Assembly (NCBI RefSeq): GCF_000003605.2
Contig: NW_003124912.1
Span: 148,399 to 163,843, forward strand
DNA: 15,445 nt
DNA from: Saccoglossus kowalevskii
Lineage: Eukaryota; Hemichordata; Enteropneusta; Harrimaniidae
Direction: 5' to 3'
The position numbers and the translations under genes were made by a program. How positions within the stretch are numbered: the first letter of the stretch is position 1; each line of letters starts with the position of its first letter. Under the pieces are notes generated by a model. That model ran no database searches, was not told the origin of the DNA, and saw only the letters and a list, made by a program, of their open reading frames with translations. Positions 9,701 through 15,445 of the stretch are shown one piece after another.

Positions 9701-10340
9701 ATATATTGGCAGGTGTATTTAGAACTGCATTGAAATAATTTCTTGGGAATTTTGTTGAGACAGTAAACTTTGTTTTTTGGATTCACAACAGATCACCAAA
9801 AACAGCACAGTAACACAGTTGTAGTTGAAAATATTGACACACTTGGATTTCCTTCACATGCTGTACTTCATTCTGTGATTATGTCAGTTTCATTTTCAGT
9901 AAGATTTTGTAATTGTGATAAGCTCAATTGTAGTGTAGCTTTGCATATGCGTGTGCAGAAACTGTTTTATCCATGTGTAATGGCTGTCAAATTTCCCAAT
10001 TTCCCCTGGTGTAAATTCATTAAAATTCACCACTTGTGAAATTAAATCAGTTTACCATATTTCATTTGTAAATGGGAACTCGTACAGCCACAATGGCTAT
10101 AAGCTGCTCTGTAATATTATTTAACTGTGATGTCTGGCCTTTAATGGATACTTACCGGTATTTCTGATCTCCAAAATTGTGTCTTTCTCAATATGACCAT
10201 ACTCCTTTCCCCTGTTTCTTGGTGTTCTGTAACAATCAGTCGCACTCAATTTGGAGAAATTAATTATAATTTTATTGTTTTGTTGTTACAGATGGAAGGA
10301 TTCAGTCATTGATTGGAACGGAATAGAGCCAATTCTATGA
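564..10340 (+). CDS. MINDY4: MINDY-4 type deubiquitinase, 13 exons, 5' end outside window
   Basis: This spliced gene joins 564-771, 2054-2379, 2947-3203, 3833-4004, 4112-4228, 4884-5071, 6124-6187, 6504-6640, 7761-7824, 8210-8374, 8933-9113, 9521-9593 and 10292-10340. The exons total 2001 nt (666 residues plus TGA) and every junction keeps phase. Residues 1-320 are Ser/Lys/Pro-rich and probably disordered. Residues from about 322 form the MINDY catalytic domain: [17 protein letters not shown] with the nucleophile Cys364 and the upstream Gln358, [21 protein letters not shown], and [12 protein letters not shown] with the catalytic His586. The end reads WNGIEPIL, as in vertebrate MINDY-4. MINDY enzymes are cysteine proteases that trim Lys48-linked polyubiquitin. 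Human MINDY-4 is roughly 750 residues, so some tens of N-terminal residues lie upstream of the window. MINDY-3 is the nearest alternative, but the long linker and the C-terminal motifs favour MINDY-4. The enzyme looks intact. Confidence 0.95.
772..2053 (+). other. MINDY-4 intron
   Basis: AT-rich, 1.28 kb. Apart from the miniature element at 1691-1916 I see no supported feature. The open frames at 899-1198 and 1597-1875 show no family resemblance. Confidence 0.75.
1691..1916 (+). mobile_element. related miniature element, copy 1 (ends decayed)
   Basis: Shares CAGACTTTCTC-CCCAAATGTT, CAATATTTTT, TTTTGAAGCCAACAG and AATTTTCAGTTTTTAC with the copy at 10979-11203. The terminal repeat is largely lost, and the right end runs into a poly-A stretch. 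Confidence 0.6.
2054..2379 (+). CDS. MINDY4: MINDY-4 exon b (disordered linker)
   Basis: The acceptor is ACCATTTCTAG and the donor is GAT|GTAAGC. The G left from exon a joins AT to give Asp (MEVM-D-LGGLP). The exon encodes 108 residues of polar linker, including a run of serines, and ends with [12 protein letters not shown], a short motif that resembles one in vertebrate MINDY-4. Confidence 0.88.
2380..2946 (+). other. MINDY-4 intron
   Basis: AT-rich. Nothing beyond splice sites seen. Confidence 0.8.
2947..3203 (+). CDS. MINDY4: MINDY-4 exon c (disordered linker)
   Basis: The acceptor is GATACTTTAG (phase 0) and the donor is AA|GTGAGT (phase 2). The exon starts with a basic cluster, [10 protein letters not shown], possibly a nuclear localisation signal. 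It continues as a charged linker that ends EEKK. It was assigned by phase continuity, since linker sequence is poorly conserved. Confidence 0.85.
3204..3832 (+). other. MINDY-4 intron
   Basis: Holds the 18-bp tandem repeat at 3413-3520; otherwise unremarkable. Confidence 0.8.
3413..3520 (+). repeat. 18-bp tandem repeat, six units, in MINDY-4 intron
   Basis: Units start ATGCTGGGAGATCATTGC and ATGCTCGGAGAGCAGTGC and alternate, giving a 36-bp higher-order unit; the last two are diverged. It lies in the intron 3204-3832. The open frame it makes (MLGDHC-type hexamers) is a by-product of the period. Confidence 0.9.
3833..4004 (+). CDS. MINDY4: MINDY-4 exon d (linker to catalytic domain)
   Basis: The acceptor is AATATTTCAG and the donor is ATG|GTAAGT. 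The codon AA|G restores Lys. The stretch [15 protein letters not shown], followed by LGPVPSAQL and KPITLQQAM, matches the acidic segment that precedes the catalytic domain in vertebrate MINDY-4. Confidence 0.92.
4112..4228 (+). CDS. MINDY4: MINDY-4 exon e (start of catalytic domain)
   Basis: The acceptor is CTTATCTGCAG and the donor is AAG|GTGGGC, both phase 0. The exon encodes 39 residues running from ELKNLMFGS to LEYGMVQHK. The Gln of MVQHK is the likely oxyanion-hole residue preceding the GGPC motif. The donor is weak, but the junction K|GGPC is fixed by homology. Confidence 0.95.
4229..4883 (+). other. MINDY-4 intron between the Gln and Cys of the active site
   Basis: Carries the inverted miniature element at 4526-4744. 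The open frame running into 4276 is exon e read past its donor. Confidence 0.8.
4526..4744 (-). mobile_element. TTAA-flanked miniature element, copy 2 (inverted)
   Basis: This is the same family as 10979-11203, in reverse orientation. It shares the stretches around GAAAATTTACTAAAATTTTG and TTGGCTCCAAAATTT with the other copies. TTAA is intact at 4741-4744 and diverged at the other end, and both ends keep CACCACCA. Confidence 0.6.
4884..5071 (+). CDS. MINDY4: MINDY-4 exon f with catalytic Cys
   Basis: The acceptor is TTTCATTGCAG and the donor is CT|GTGAGT (phase 2). The exon opens directly with [20 protein letters not shown]. The TGT at 4893-4895 is the nucleophilic cysteine. [22 protein letters not shown] is the helical part that follows in MINDY-3/4 proteins. 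Confidence 0.97.
5072..6123 (+). other. MINDY-4 intron with transposon relic
   Basis: Contains the inverted repeat at 5187-5253 and the Myb/SANT-like fragment at 5421-5702. By eye, base composition is less AT-rich from about 5250 to 5660 than in the other introns, which fits inserted DNA. Confidence 0.7.
5421..5702 (+). pseudogene. decayed Myb/SANT-like DNA-binding domain fragment
   Basis: From ATG 5421 one frame reads [19 protein letters not shown], reaches TGA at 5502-5504, and continues in the same frame with [11 protein letters not shown], then [17 protein letters not shown], to TGA at 5700-5702. The TWSKEETK start and the later KIY...EKG..xSA spacing resemble the Myb/SANT-like domain found in Harbinger-type transposon proteins and their relatives. 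About 20 residues seem to be missing in the middle. It sits inside a MINDY-4 intron. The resemblance is by eye only, and chance or another family cannot be excluded. Confidence 0.4.
6124..6187 (+). CDS. MINDY4: MINDY-4 exon g
   Basis: The acceptor is CATTATTTCAG and the donor is ACA|GTGAGT. This short 64-nt exon encodes [22 protein letters not shown], the loop before the next conserved block. Its phase fits on both sides. It was found from splice sites and continuity because it is too short to show as an open frame. Confidence 0.9.
6188..6503 (+). other. MINDY-4 intron
   Basis: No feature seen besides splice sites. Confidence 0.8.
6504..6640 (+). CDS. MINDY4: MINDY-4 exon h
   Basis: The acceptor is TTTTTGTTACAG and the donor is AA|GTAAGT (phase 2). 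The exon encodes [15 protein letters not shown] and then [18 protein letters not shown], which matches the hydrophobic core strand and helix of MINDY-3/4 catalytic domains. Confidence 0.94.
6641..7760 (+). other. MINDY-4 intron
   Basis: AT-rich, 1.1 kb. Contains a short perfect inverted repeat, ACCAATCA and TGATTGGT, at 6768-6789 with a 6-base loop. Nothing else supported. Confidence 0.75.
7761..7824 (+). CDS. MINDY4: MINDY-4 exon i
   Basis: The acceptor is TTTTATTGCAG and the donor is CAG|GTAAAG. The codon AA|T gives Asn. The 64-nt exon encodes [21 protein letters not shown], and the HGYCTQ motif is family-typical. Confidence 0.93.
7851..7885 (+). repeat. (GTCT)n microsatellite
   Basis: GTCT repeated from 7851 to 7869, an interruption, then two more GTCTs, immediately before the diverged miniature element of intron 7825-8209. 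Confidence 0.85.
7914..8084 (+). mobile_element. TTAA-flanked miniature element, copy 3 (diverged)
   Basis: Starts TTAACCTTTTGAGCACCA and ends GACAAGGGGTTAA, with the shared TTGTGAATT-GTGA segment near the right end. It is shorter (171 bp) and diverged inside, so it may belong to a sister subfamily. Confidence 0.45.
8210..8374 (+). CDS. MINDY4: MINDY-4 exon j
   Basis: The acceptor is TTTTTATCTAG and the donor is GAG|GTAAGA, phase 0 on both sides. The exon encodes [19 protein letters not shown] and later [16 protein letters not shown]. This is among the best-conserved parts of MINDY-4. Confidence 0.97.
8375..8932 (+). other. MINDY-4 intron
   Basis: Very AT-rich, with the (TA)11 run. No other feature seen. 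Confidence 0.8.
8662..8683. repeat. (TA)11 microsatellite
   Basis: Pure TA dinucleotide run in the MINDY-4 intron 8375-8932. Confidence 0.95.
8933..9113 (+). CDS. MINDY4: MINDY-4 exon k with catalytic His
   Basis: The acceptor is TTTTTCATAG and the donor is G|GTAAGT (phase 1). The exon encodes [20 protein letters not shown], where the CAT at 8990-8992 is the catalytic histidine, then FSVLF and the conserved FDLYYYDGL. Confidence 0.97.
9114..9520 (+). other. MINDY-4 intron
   Basis: No supported feature. A - strand open frame crosses from exon k into the intron (9002-9292) but matches no family I know. Confidence 0.75.
9521..9593 (+). CDS. MINDY4: MINDY-4 exon l
   Basis: The acceptor is TTTTTGTACAG and the donor is AA|GTAAGT (phase 2). 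G|AT gives Asp. The exon encodes [12 protein letters not shown] and [12 protein letters not shown], matching the C-terminal block of the family. Confidence 0.95.
9594..10291 (+). other. MINDY-4 intron
   Basis: No supported feature. The + strand open frame at 9770-10039 has no recognisable domain. Confidence 0.75.
10292..10340 (+). CDS. MINDY4: MINDY-4 terminal exon
   Basis: The acceptor is TTGTTGTTACAG. AA|A gives Lys, followed by [15 protein letters not shown] and TGA at 10338-10340. The ending WNGxxPIL is the normal C terminus of MINDY-4, so this is the true end of the protein. Confidence 0.95.
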
Positions 10341-10402
10341 AACTTATCAGCTCTTAATATGTATGTTTGGTTTATAATAATTTGTCAAATATTTCCAAAG
10401 AT

Positions 10403-10408
10403 AATAAA
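10403..10408 (+). terminator. candidate poly(A) signal for MINDY-4
   Basis: A canonical AATAAA lies 63 bases after the stop codon and is followed within about 15 bases by a G/T-rich tract with a run of T. Another AATAAA on the same strand at 12644-12649 could serve a longer 3' UTR that would include the minisatellite. Confidence 0.55.
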
Positions 10409-10556
10409 TTGTTACAGGGTCTTTTTTTTATTTATGTACATACCCATGTAATCTAATTTTGTGATAATATATTCTTTGTGTTTCAATACTAGAACCTAAT
10501 TAAACCATTAAGTTTACATTCAGTTCCAATATATTTTTTTATGTCAAATTTGAAAG

Positions 10557-10845
10557 ACCTTGCTGTCAATGTCACCTTGCTGTCAATGTCACCTTGCTGT
10601 CAATGTCACCTTGCTGTCAATGTCACCTTGCTGTCAATGTCACCTTGCTGTCAATGCCACCTTGCTGTCAATGTCACCTTGCTGTCAATGCCACCTTGCT
10701 GTCAATGTCACCTTGCTGTCAATGCCACCTTGCTGTCAATGTCACCTTGTTGTCAATGTCACCTTGTTGTCAATGTCACCTTGCTGTCAATGTCACCTTG
10801 CTGTCAATCTCATCTTGCTGTCAATGTCACCTTGCTGTCAATGTC
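10557..10845 (+). repeat. 17-bp minisatellite, exactly 17 units
   Basis: Unit ACCTTGCTGTCAATGTC is repeated head to tail over 289 bases. Units 6, 8 and 10 carry GCC for GTC, so units 6-11 form a 34-bp higher-order period. Units 12 and 13 carry TTGTTG. The unit length is not a multiple of three and has no stop in any forward frame, so three overlapping open frames arise that are not genes. Confidence 0.97.
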
Positions 10846-10978
10846 AATTACTATAGTGTAACATATGATAATTGATTTTATAAGTAAGATCGTATTTTGT
10901 CAGATTTGGAAGACCTGACTTATTTGCACCATTAGTAGCATTTATACACTCACGTAAGTGCTCACGATAAGTCATATT

Positions 10979-11203
10979 TTAACCTATTGACCTCCAGACT
11001 TTCTCGTCCAAATGTTTCTGCACTTTTTCTTATATTCTTCAATATTTTTGAAAATGAACCTAAATTTTGAAGCCAACAGTCACAATTTTAGTAAATTTTC
11101 AGTTTTTACTCAAAAAATGATTAATTTTGGTAAGTGTTGACTATAAATGGGACTAGTTTGTTTATTTGTGATGACAAGAATGAGCTGGTGGTAAGAAGGT
11201 TAA
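10979..11203 (+). mobile_element. TTAA-flanked miniature element, copy 4 (best preserved)
   Basis: The 225-bp element is bounded by TTAA at each end. The left end is TTAACCTATTGACCTCCAG and the right end read in reverse complement is TTAACCTTCTTACCACCAG, an imperfect 19-bp terminal inverted repeat. TTAA target sites with CCY-type termini are typical of piggyBac-like elements. It has no coding capacity, so it is a MITE. Confidence 0.65.
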
Positions 11204-11852
11204 TGAACCGATATACAATATATACAGTACCAATGCCTTAGGTACATTTCAACTTTACTATTTAGTTTGACTATCACAGTTCTATTGAATTACATCATCA
11301 CATCAATCCCACTTAATGATTGAAACATGTTTACAACATTTTTGTGTGTTTTTTTTCAACTAAATTTGAATATTTTATTCATTCTATGCTGCCATAATGT
11401 TGTATATCTTTTAATTTGAGATTTAATTAATCTGCACATATATTTTCATATCAGTAAATTTCGATTTTGTGAAAAATATATAATTTTATTTGATTTGATT
11501 TGATATACTTTTGTTTTTTCAAACAAATCTTTATTACAAAACCATTTATCAATCAATTTTCTCAAAATAAACCGCCAAGCTGAATAATTAGCGCATGAAA
11601 TTGACATCAATTTTAATTTTTAATTGCGGGACGGGCGACACTGAATGACAAATTTTCCTTTTTTAGACATGAAATGTCACTTTAATTTATTATCACTGAG
11701 TACATGTGATGTGTGTACATCACGAACAACTTATATCAAACATTTTATGTAACAATGACCACCATACTTGTATGATCTGACATTATTACAATGCAGACGA
11801 CAGTATAGCATCAACTGACTTGTCCACCATCTTGGAATATTGCATCATTGTT

Positions 11853-11884
11853 CCATATTTGGAATTTACAATTCCATAATATGG
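11853..11884. repeat. 32-bp near-perfect palindrome
   Basis: Arms CCATATTTGGAATT and AATTCCATAATATGG pair with one bulged base around a 3-base loop. AT-rich; purpose unknown. Confidence 0.75.
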
Positions 11885-12389
11885 TAGGGTTACATGTATG
11901 CTGAAAAATATGGCAATACAGCGACACATTTATTTCACAAATTGGGGAGTGGAGGGGGATTATATTTTTACTCAAGCCACAAGTTGATTACAGCTAAATT
12001 TGCGCAGAAAGGCATCTCAGCTGTGTAGTGCGCCCTCTACAGTTGTTTGTACTGTTTATATAGCTCTTGAAAGAAGGTACTCTGCATTTTTGAGACATTG
12101 GGCTGTACTGCAATCTGAGCACTTATTTATTTCATAATCAATTTTAAAACTACTTACACATTTATGGATTTTACCATGTACAATATTGCAAGATGAATAT
12201 TTTACTCTTGAAATCTGGTAGTTGACGAAATAATCATCCATTGATTTAAATGGACATGTACAGAGTATTTGTTAGTGTGTTTTGTAAATTTTCTTAATTT
12301 CTCGATGTAAGAACATTGTCATAGTTCTTGTTTGGCAGAAAAAACTTGCCTCTAAAATCAAATGTTTGAGCCAAGTCTATTTGTATGAC

Positions 12390-12395
12390 TTTATT
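12390..12395 (-). terminator. candidate poly(A) signal for the lipoxygenase
   Basis: AATAAA on the - strand, 290 bases beyond the lipoxygenase stop codon. A second one lies at about 12125-12130. The choice is uncertain without transcript data. Confidence 0.4.
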
Positions 12396-12685
12396 TCTAC
12401 AACTGTCATATAGTGAAATATTTTCTCATATATCACTACTTATATTTCTCTGCATGTATTTTAAATATTTGTATAGCATAGTATTACTAGTAGATGTGTA
12501 CCACCAAGTGCTGGGGGTAGATCATTATACAATGTATTTTATACGTGTCATGTCGCGCAGTGTGAAATGAACCTAACTTTCAATATCACTTGTATCTCTG
12601 AAAGTTGATATTATGTGTACATAGAGTGTATTGTAAATTGAAGAATAAACTGCTATTTAAATCCTATATGCATCTGTTGATATCT

Positions 12686-12800
12686 TTAAATACTGATTGC
12701 ATTGGAAACTTCTCTTGGATCAAGATACGGATACGGTGAGTCTCGTGTCTTGTTGCCCTCAGTGATAATTCCTGCAATTTTAATCAATTCTTTTCTGAAC
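12686..12800 (-). CDS. lipoxygenase terminal exon
   Basis: The acceptor is TTTTTATTAG. GA|G gives Glu, then [31 protein letters not shown] and TAA at 12686-12688. The C-terminal Ile codon at 12689-12691 is an iron ligand in lipoxygenases. The exon codes for only 37 residues and was found by phase and motif. Confidence 0.94.
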
Positions 12801-15403
12801 CTAATAAAAAATAAAAATATTGGATCGTGCTGTTAAATTTGGTATAATTTATCACAGACTGCACAGTTCATCTTTCAGGAGCAGCTCAGCTCAAATCAAT
12901 GACGAGCTCAATGTTTCTGTTGAAAATTGAAAATGTGCATTCAGTATTTTAATATGTGCGCTTTATATGATATTAGTAAATCAAAATCGCTTTGCGAAAA
13001 TAAATTTAATTCACTAGATTGACATACCTATTTATTTACAGTGATAACCATGTATGGGAAAATTGTGAGAACTTAGGACAGGCATATGTAGAGAATGTAA
13101 TTTTGTCAACAACAGAGTGCAGGGGAACCAAAATAATTGTAAGTGTAGCCGGAAGTGCAGTCAAGAGTGTGTCCAAGTCAAAACTAGAAAATGACAGACT
13201 ATTTAATTCTCTGTTTTGGGGTAATATTTATGCTTTGTATTCTGTCACAAACTGTACAGCAGTAGTTATTGATATCATAAATTTGTTTGAATGGAAAAAT
13301 GTTATCATTATTTTGACATTAGTGTTCATCATAATGTGGAAATGTGGACAATTTTGAATTACAGGCTGGGGGGGGGGAGGGATGGCATGCATGAAAATGT
13401 GGGTCTACAGTCTGTATCACTAGATAGTGAGGAGAGCGGCGGTCTCCTTCCCAAAATCAATTTATTGAAAATTTATTTGAGTAGAATTAAACAAATCTTA
13501 CTCGTTAACAGCTGTTTCCCCTGTGGAGTCGTATTGATATTTGATTTCAAATTCAGTCAGTGTATTTGTTCCTCTTTCACTGAGTAGCTTAGTAACCACC
13601 ATTATATCCAGTGTGGTTTGCTTATCAGGTAGCTGATCTAAAACTGACTTTTCACTCAGCTCCTCCTGCAAAACAAATATAATGAATTTTACTTCCATTT
13701 TTTGGCTGAACATGACACTGGGTCTGCTTGGAAGTCACCCAGATGAAGTATGCTCTGCTACTGAAAGAAGGACACTAGTGTCTTTGGTGTAAAAACTTAT
13801 ATAGTAATTTATTATTTAATGTCAAATGTAGAATGGTATCTTCTTTTTACAATTTAGTGTATATGTAAACATTGCCATGCACCTTTATAATATCAATGCT
13901 TTGTATTATGGGATATATGACTATTTTAGGCAGCCTGCGTCTCTAAAACGACCACTATAGTTAGATCTCACTGTGATCACAGAGGTTCATCAACTTATTT
14001 GGTTTGTTTTATGTATCAATGAGGTGAACGTCGTCCTGAGGGGCGAAACAAGTTATCGGGAAATACACTAATTTTTCAGGACCACCACAACACAGTCTTA
14101 AACAAGTTTATTTTTAAAATACAAGTCAAATATTTACCATAAAAAAACGACACCAATATAATTATTTACTGGGATATTGTACTAACCTATTTAATCAATG
14201 GTGTTCTTAGAAACGTATTTAATTCTCTGACGTTAGTGAAATCTGAAAAAAGCTTACTTAATCGACCAATCAGCGCGCTTCAATATTTACACATCACGAA
14301 ACTGGATATTTCTAACCCCCAGGAATGAAGACAGACTTTTCTGAAATTCTGTCACGACGGTAATAAAGAAGTAGTGACTGCCGTAGCAAGTTGTCCAATT
14401 AGTATCACAATGTCTTACAATCAACTATAACGGCAAAAAACAAGGCATACGTCATCATTTGATAATTCCATAATTTTTTTATATAGTAATTTGATTTGTT
14501 TTTCAAACTTCCTGTGTGGTTAATGCTTGTGGTTCACCCCACTGACGCTTAAAAATACATCAAACAAGTCAATTTGACGAACCCCCTGAGGCTGTGACTG
14601 GTTAATAGGAACCTTTGACCTTGGAATTTCGCCTTGTAGCATTGCAGGGTAATTTGTGGGGAACGCATACTCATCATATTGGGGGAAATTCGACGCGGCG
14701 TGACCCACACTACTGATGAAAATCATTGACGTCACTGCTTCCACAATTTCGCCTGTGGAACTAAAAAGACCACCACCAGGAACTCCCTTCAAAAGATGAA
14801 ATATATGGTAATAAATTGTTGTAATTAACTGAACAAATTCTGAAATTGACAACAAAGCAATGATAACGCCTAAAAAGCGAATTATGTGCAATGCTTAATT
14901 GCGAACGAGGCATGTTCTTACTTTAATACCGAATCCTTCCGGTGGCGGCGCTGTCATTTCTTGGACCCAAGCTTGGAGCTCGTAATCATTCTTCAGTTTC
15001 TCTTCAGCGTCTGTTATAAAATATGTGTATAAAATATGTAAGAGTGGTTCTGTATTTTTAATATGACCATATGACTATGCCACCGACCCGGATCTGCTGT
15101 ATTTTGGCAACGCTCTTGTGACGACAACTGTATTATTACTTACCATAATGAAAATTTACGATTTTCGTGACGTAATTCTTAATAGCTCCATACAACAGCA
15201 ATGCATCGTCTCTGTAATGATAGTTTGGTAACGACTCAACATTGGAAACGCCACGATCTTCCAAGTCATTAGGCAATGTACCTTAGACATCCAGTCTCCA
15301 CTCAGACCACAGTCGTTGTATTATACCATACATCCCAACATGACCAATATGCATGCATTTATCCACCCAACCACCGGGAGCCACTAACTTTGCCAATGCT
15401 CGA
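12686..15403 (-). CDS. animal lipoxygenase, C-terminal five exons, with one in-frame stop
   Basis: On the - strand the exons are 15403-15144, 15010-14922, 14786-14613, 13665-13502 and 12800-12686: 802 nt, or 266 codons plus the stop. Lipoxygenases are non-haem iron dioxygenases that add O2 to polyunsaturated fatty acids. Family marks in order are [52 protein letters not shown] (iron ligands His and Asn), [17 protein letters not shown] and the C terminus [16 protein letters not shown] with the Ile iron ligand. The sequence looks closest to the invertebrate group related to coral lipoxygenases. The N-terminal PLAT domain and the first two His ligands lie outside the window. The TAA at 15283-15285 interrupts the otherwise intact frame where other lipoxygenases carry Gln or similar. 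This is either a pseudogene or null allele, or an assembly error. Confidence 0.93.
12801..13501 (-). other. lipoxygenase intron
   Basis: Contains the G10 tract. The + strand open frame at 13019-13357 ends in hydrophobic sequence and resembles no family I can name; treated as chance. Confidence 0.7.
13368..13377 (+). repeat. G10 tract followed by AGGGA
   Basis: G-rich tract in a lipoxygenase intron. On the - strand (the transcribed sense) it reads as C-rich. Confidence 0.85.
13502..13665 (-). CDS. lipoxygenase exon 4 of 5 visible
   Basis: The acceptor is TTGTTTTGCAG (phase 0) and the donor is GA|GTAAGA (phase 2). The exon encodes [20 protein letters not shown], then [19 protein letters not shown]. 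The apparent stop at 13498-13500 lies within the intron donor. Confidence 0.94.
13666..14612 (-). other. lipoxygenase intron
   Basis: No supported feature. The stretch at about 14020-14060 (GTCGTCCTGAGGGGCGAAAC) is less AT-rich than its surroundings and may be a remnant of a dispersed repeat, but this is a guess. Confidence 0.65.
14613..14786 (-). CDS. lipoxygenase exon 3 of 5 visible, iron-ligand helix
   Basis: The acceptor is CATCTTTTGAAG. The donor is AAG|GTTCCT, which is weak but chosen because [16 protein letters not shown] gives the usual spacing. The exon encodes [18 protein letters not shown], then [17 protein letters not shown]. The His codon at 14700-14702 and the Asn codon at 14688-14690 are iron ligands. 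The exon ends LQGEIPRSK. Confidence 0.92.
14922..15010 (-). CDS. lipoxygenase exon 2 of 5 visible
   Basis: The acceptor is TTTTATAACAG and the donor is AAA|GTAAGA (phase 0). G|AC gives Asp. The exon encodes [20 protein letters not shown] and a Pro-rich turn ending EGFGIK, the family segment before the iron-ligand helix. Confidence 0.92.
15144..15403 (-). CDS. lipoxygenase exon 1 of 5 visible, contains TAA
   Basis: The acceptor is TTTTTTTTTAG and the donor is G|GTAAGT (phase 1). The exon encodes [15 protein letters not shown], then [14 protein letters not shown], a TAA, then [12 protein letters not shown] and [17 protein letters not shown]. Homology is continuous across the stop, so it is not an intron. 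The exon starts with one base of a split codon completed by an exon outside the window. Confidence 0.9.
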
Positions 15404-15445
15404 CTAAAAAAAAACACATATTAGTAAATAGTTAAAGGGCGGTGG

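Larger units (their letters stand above)
10341..12685. other. tail-to-tail intergenic region and 3' UTRs
   Basis: Lies between the stop codons of the two convergent genes. It holds the 17-bp minisatellite, the miniature element at 10979-11203, a 32-bp palindrome at 11853-11884 and candidate poly(A) signals for both strands. No coding exon is supported. Confidence 0.75.

Noticed and set aside
10541-10875. Three overlapping + strand open frames of about 93-106 residues
   Set aside because: They are by-products of the 17-bp tandem repeat, which lacks stops in all forward frames; no independent coding evidence.
12003-12045. GTGCGCCCTCTACAG motif as a SINE or MITE end
   Set aside because: Familiar-looking, but only one copy is in the window, with no boundaries or paired end visible.
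13019-13357. 112-residue + strand open frame in a lipoxygenase intron
   Set aside because: No recognisable family, antisense to the gene, and a hydrophobic AT-driven tail. Chance is the simplest reading.
14264-14276. CCAAT-box-like word ACCAATCAGCGCG as a promoter
   Set aside because: It lies inside a lipoxygenase intron with no gene start nearby, and such words are common in dispersed repeats.
14520-14612. Continuation of the lipoxygenase exon 3 frame ([10 protein letters not shown] onwards)
   Set aside because: It is read-through into the intron; homology leaves the family after RSK and resumes in the next exon.
1-15445. tRNA, rRNA, CRISPR or bacterial operon features
   Set aside because: None seen by eye; the window is an intron-rich animal locus.

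Overview
This is a piece of an animal (metazoan) nuclear genome. It is AT-rich, its genes are split into short exons with GT..AG introns, and its non-coding DNA carries microsatellites, minisatellites and small transposon relics. The two proteins and the frequent TACATGTA-type words suggest a marine invertebrate, perhaps a mollusc, but the phylum cannot be settled from this window.

Two protein genes lie tail to tail. On the + strand (564-10340) are thirteen exons of a MINDY-4 (FAM188B) type deubiquitinase. The reading phase matches at every junction. The exons encode 666 residues ending in a real stop codon, and only the N-terminal start lies outside the window. The first half is low-complexity, probably disordered sequence. 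The second half is the catalytic domain, with the GGPC cysteine and the ESHF histidine intact.

On the - strand (12686-15403) are the last five exons of a lipoxygenase. The sequence holds the His and Asn iron ligands of the HAASN motif and the C-terminal isoleucine ligand. The most upstream exon has an in-frame TAA (15283-15285) at a position where lipoxygenases normally read through. All splice phases and other key residues are intact, so this is a recent null allele, a young pseudogene or a base-call error.

The 2.3 kb between the two stop codons (10341-12685) has no supported gene. It holds a candidate poly(A) signal for MINDY-4, an exact 17 x 17 bp minisatellite, a TTAA-flanked miniature element, a 32-bp palindrome and a candidate poly(A) signal for the lipoxygenase.

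The least expected items are a family of about 170-225 bp repeats with TTAA ends and CCY-like termini (four copies, piggyBac-like MITE) and, inside the MINDY-4 intron 5072-6123, a decayed reading frame resembling a Myb/SANT-like DNA-binding domain of the kind carried by Harbinger-type transposons. The two genes show no evident functional link. No CRISPR array, tRNA, rRNA or bacterial-type signal was seen.
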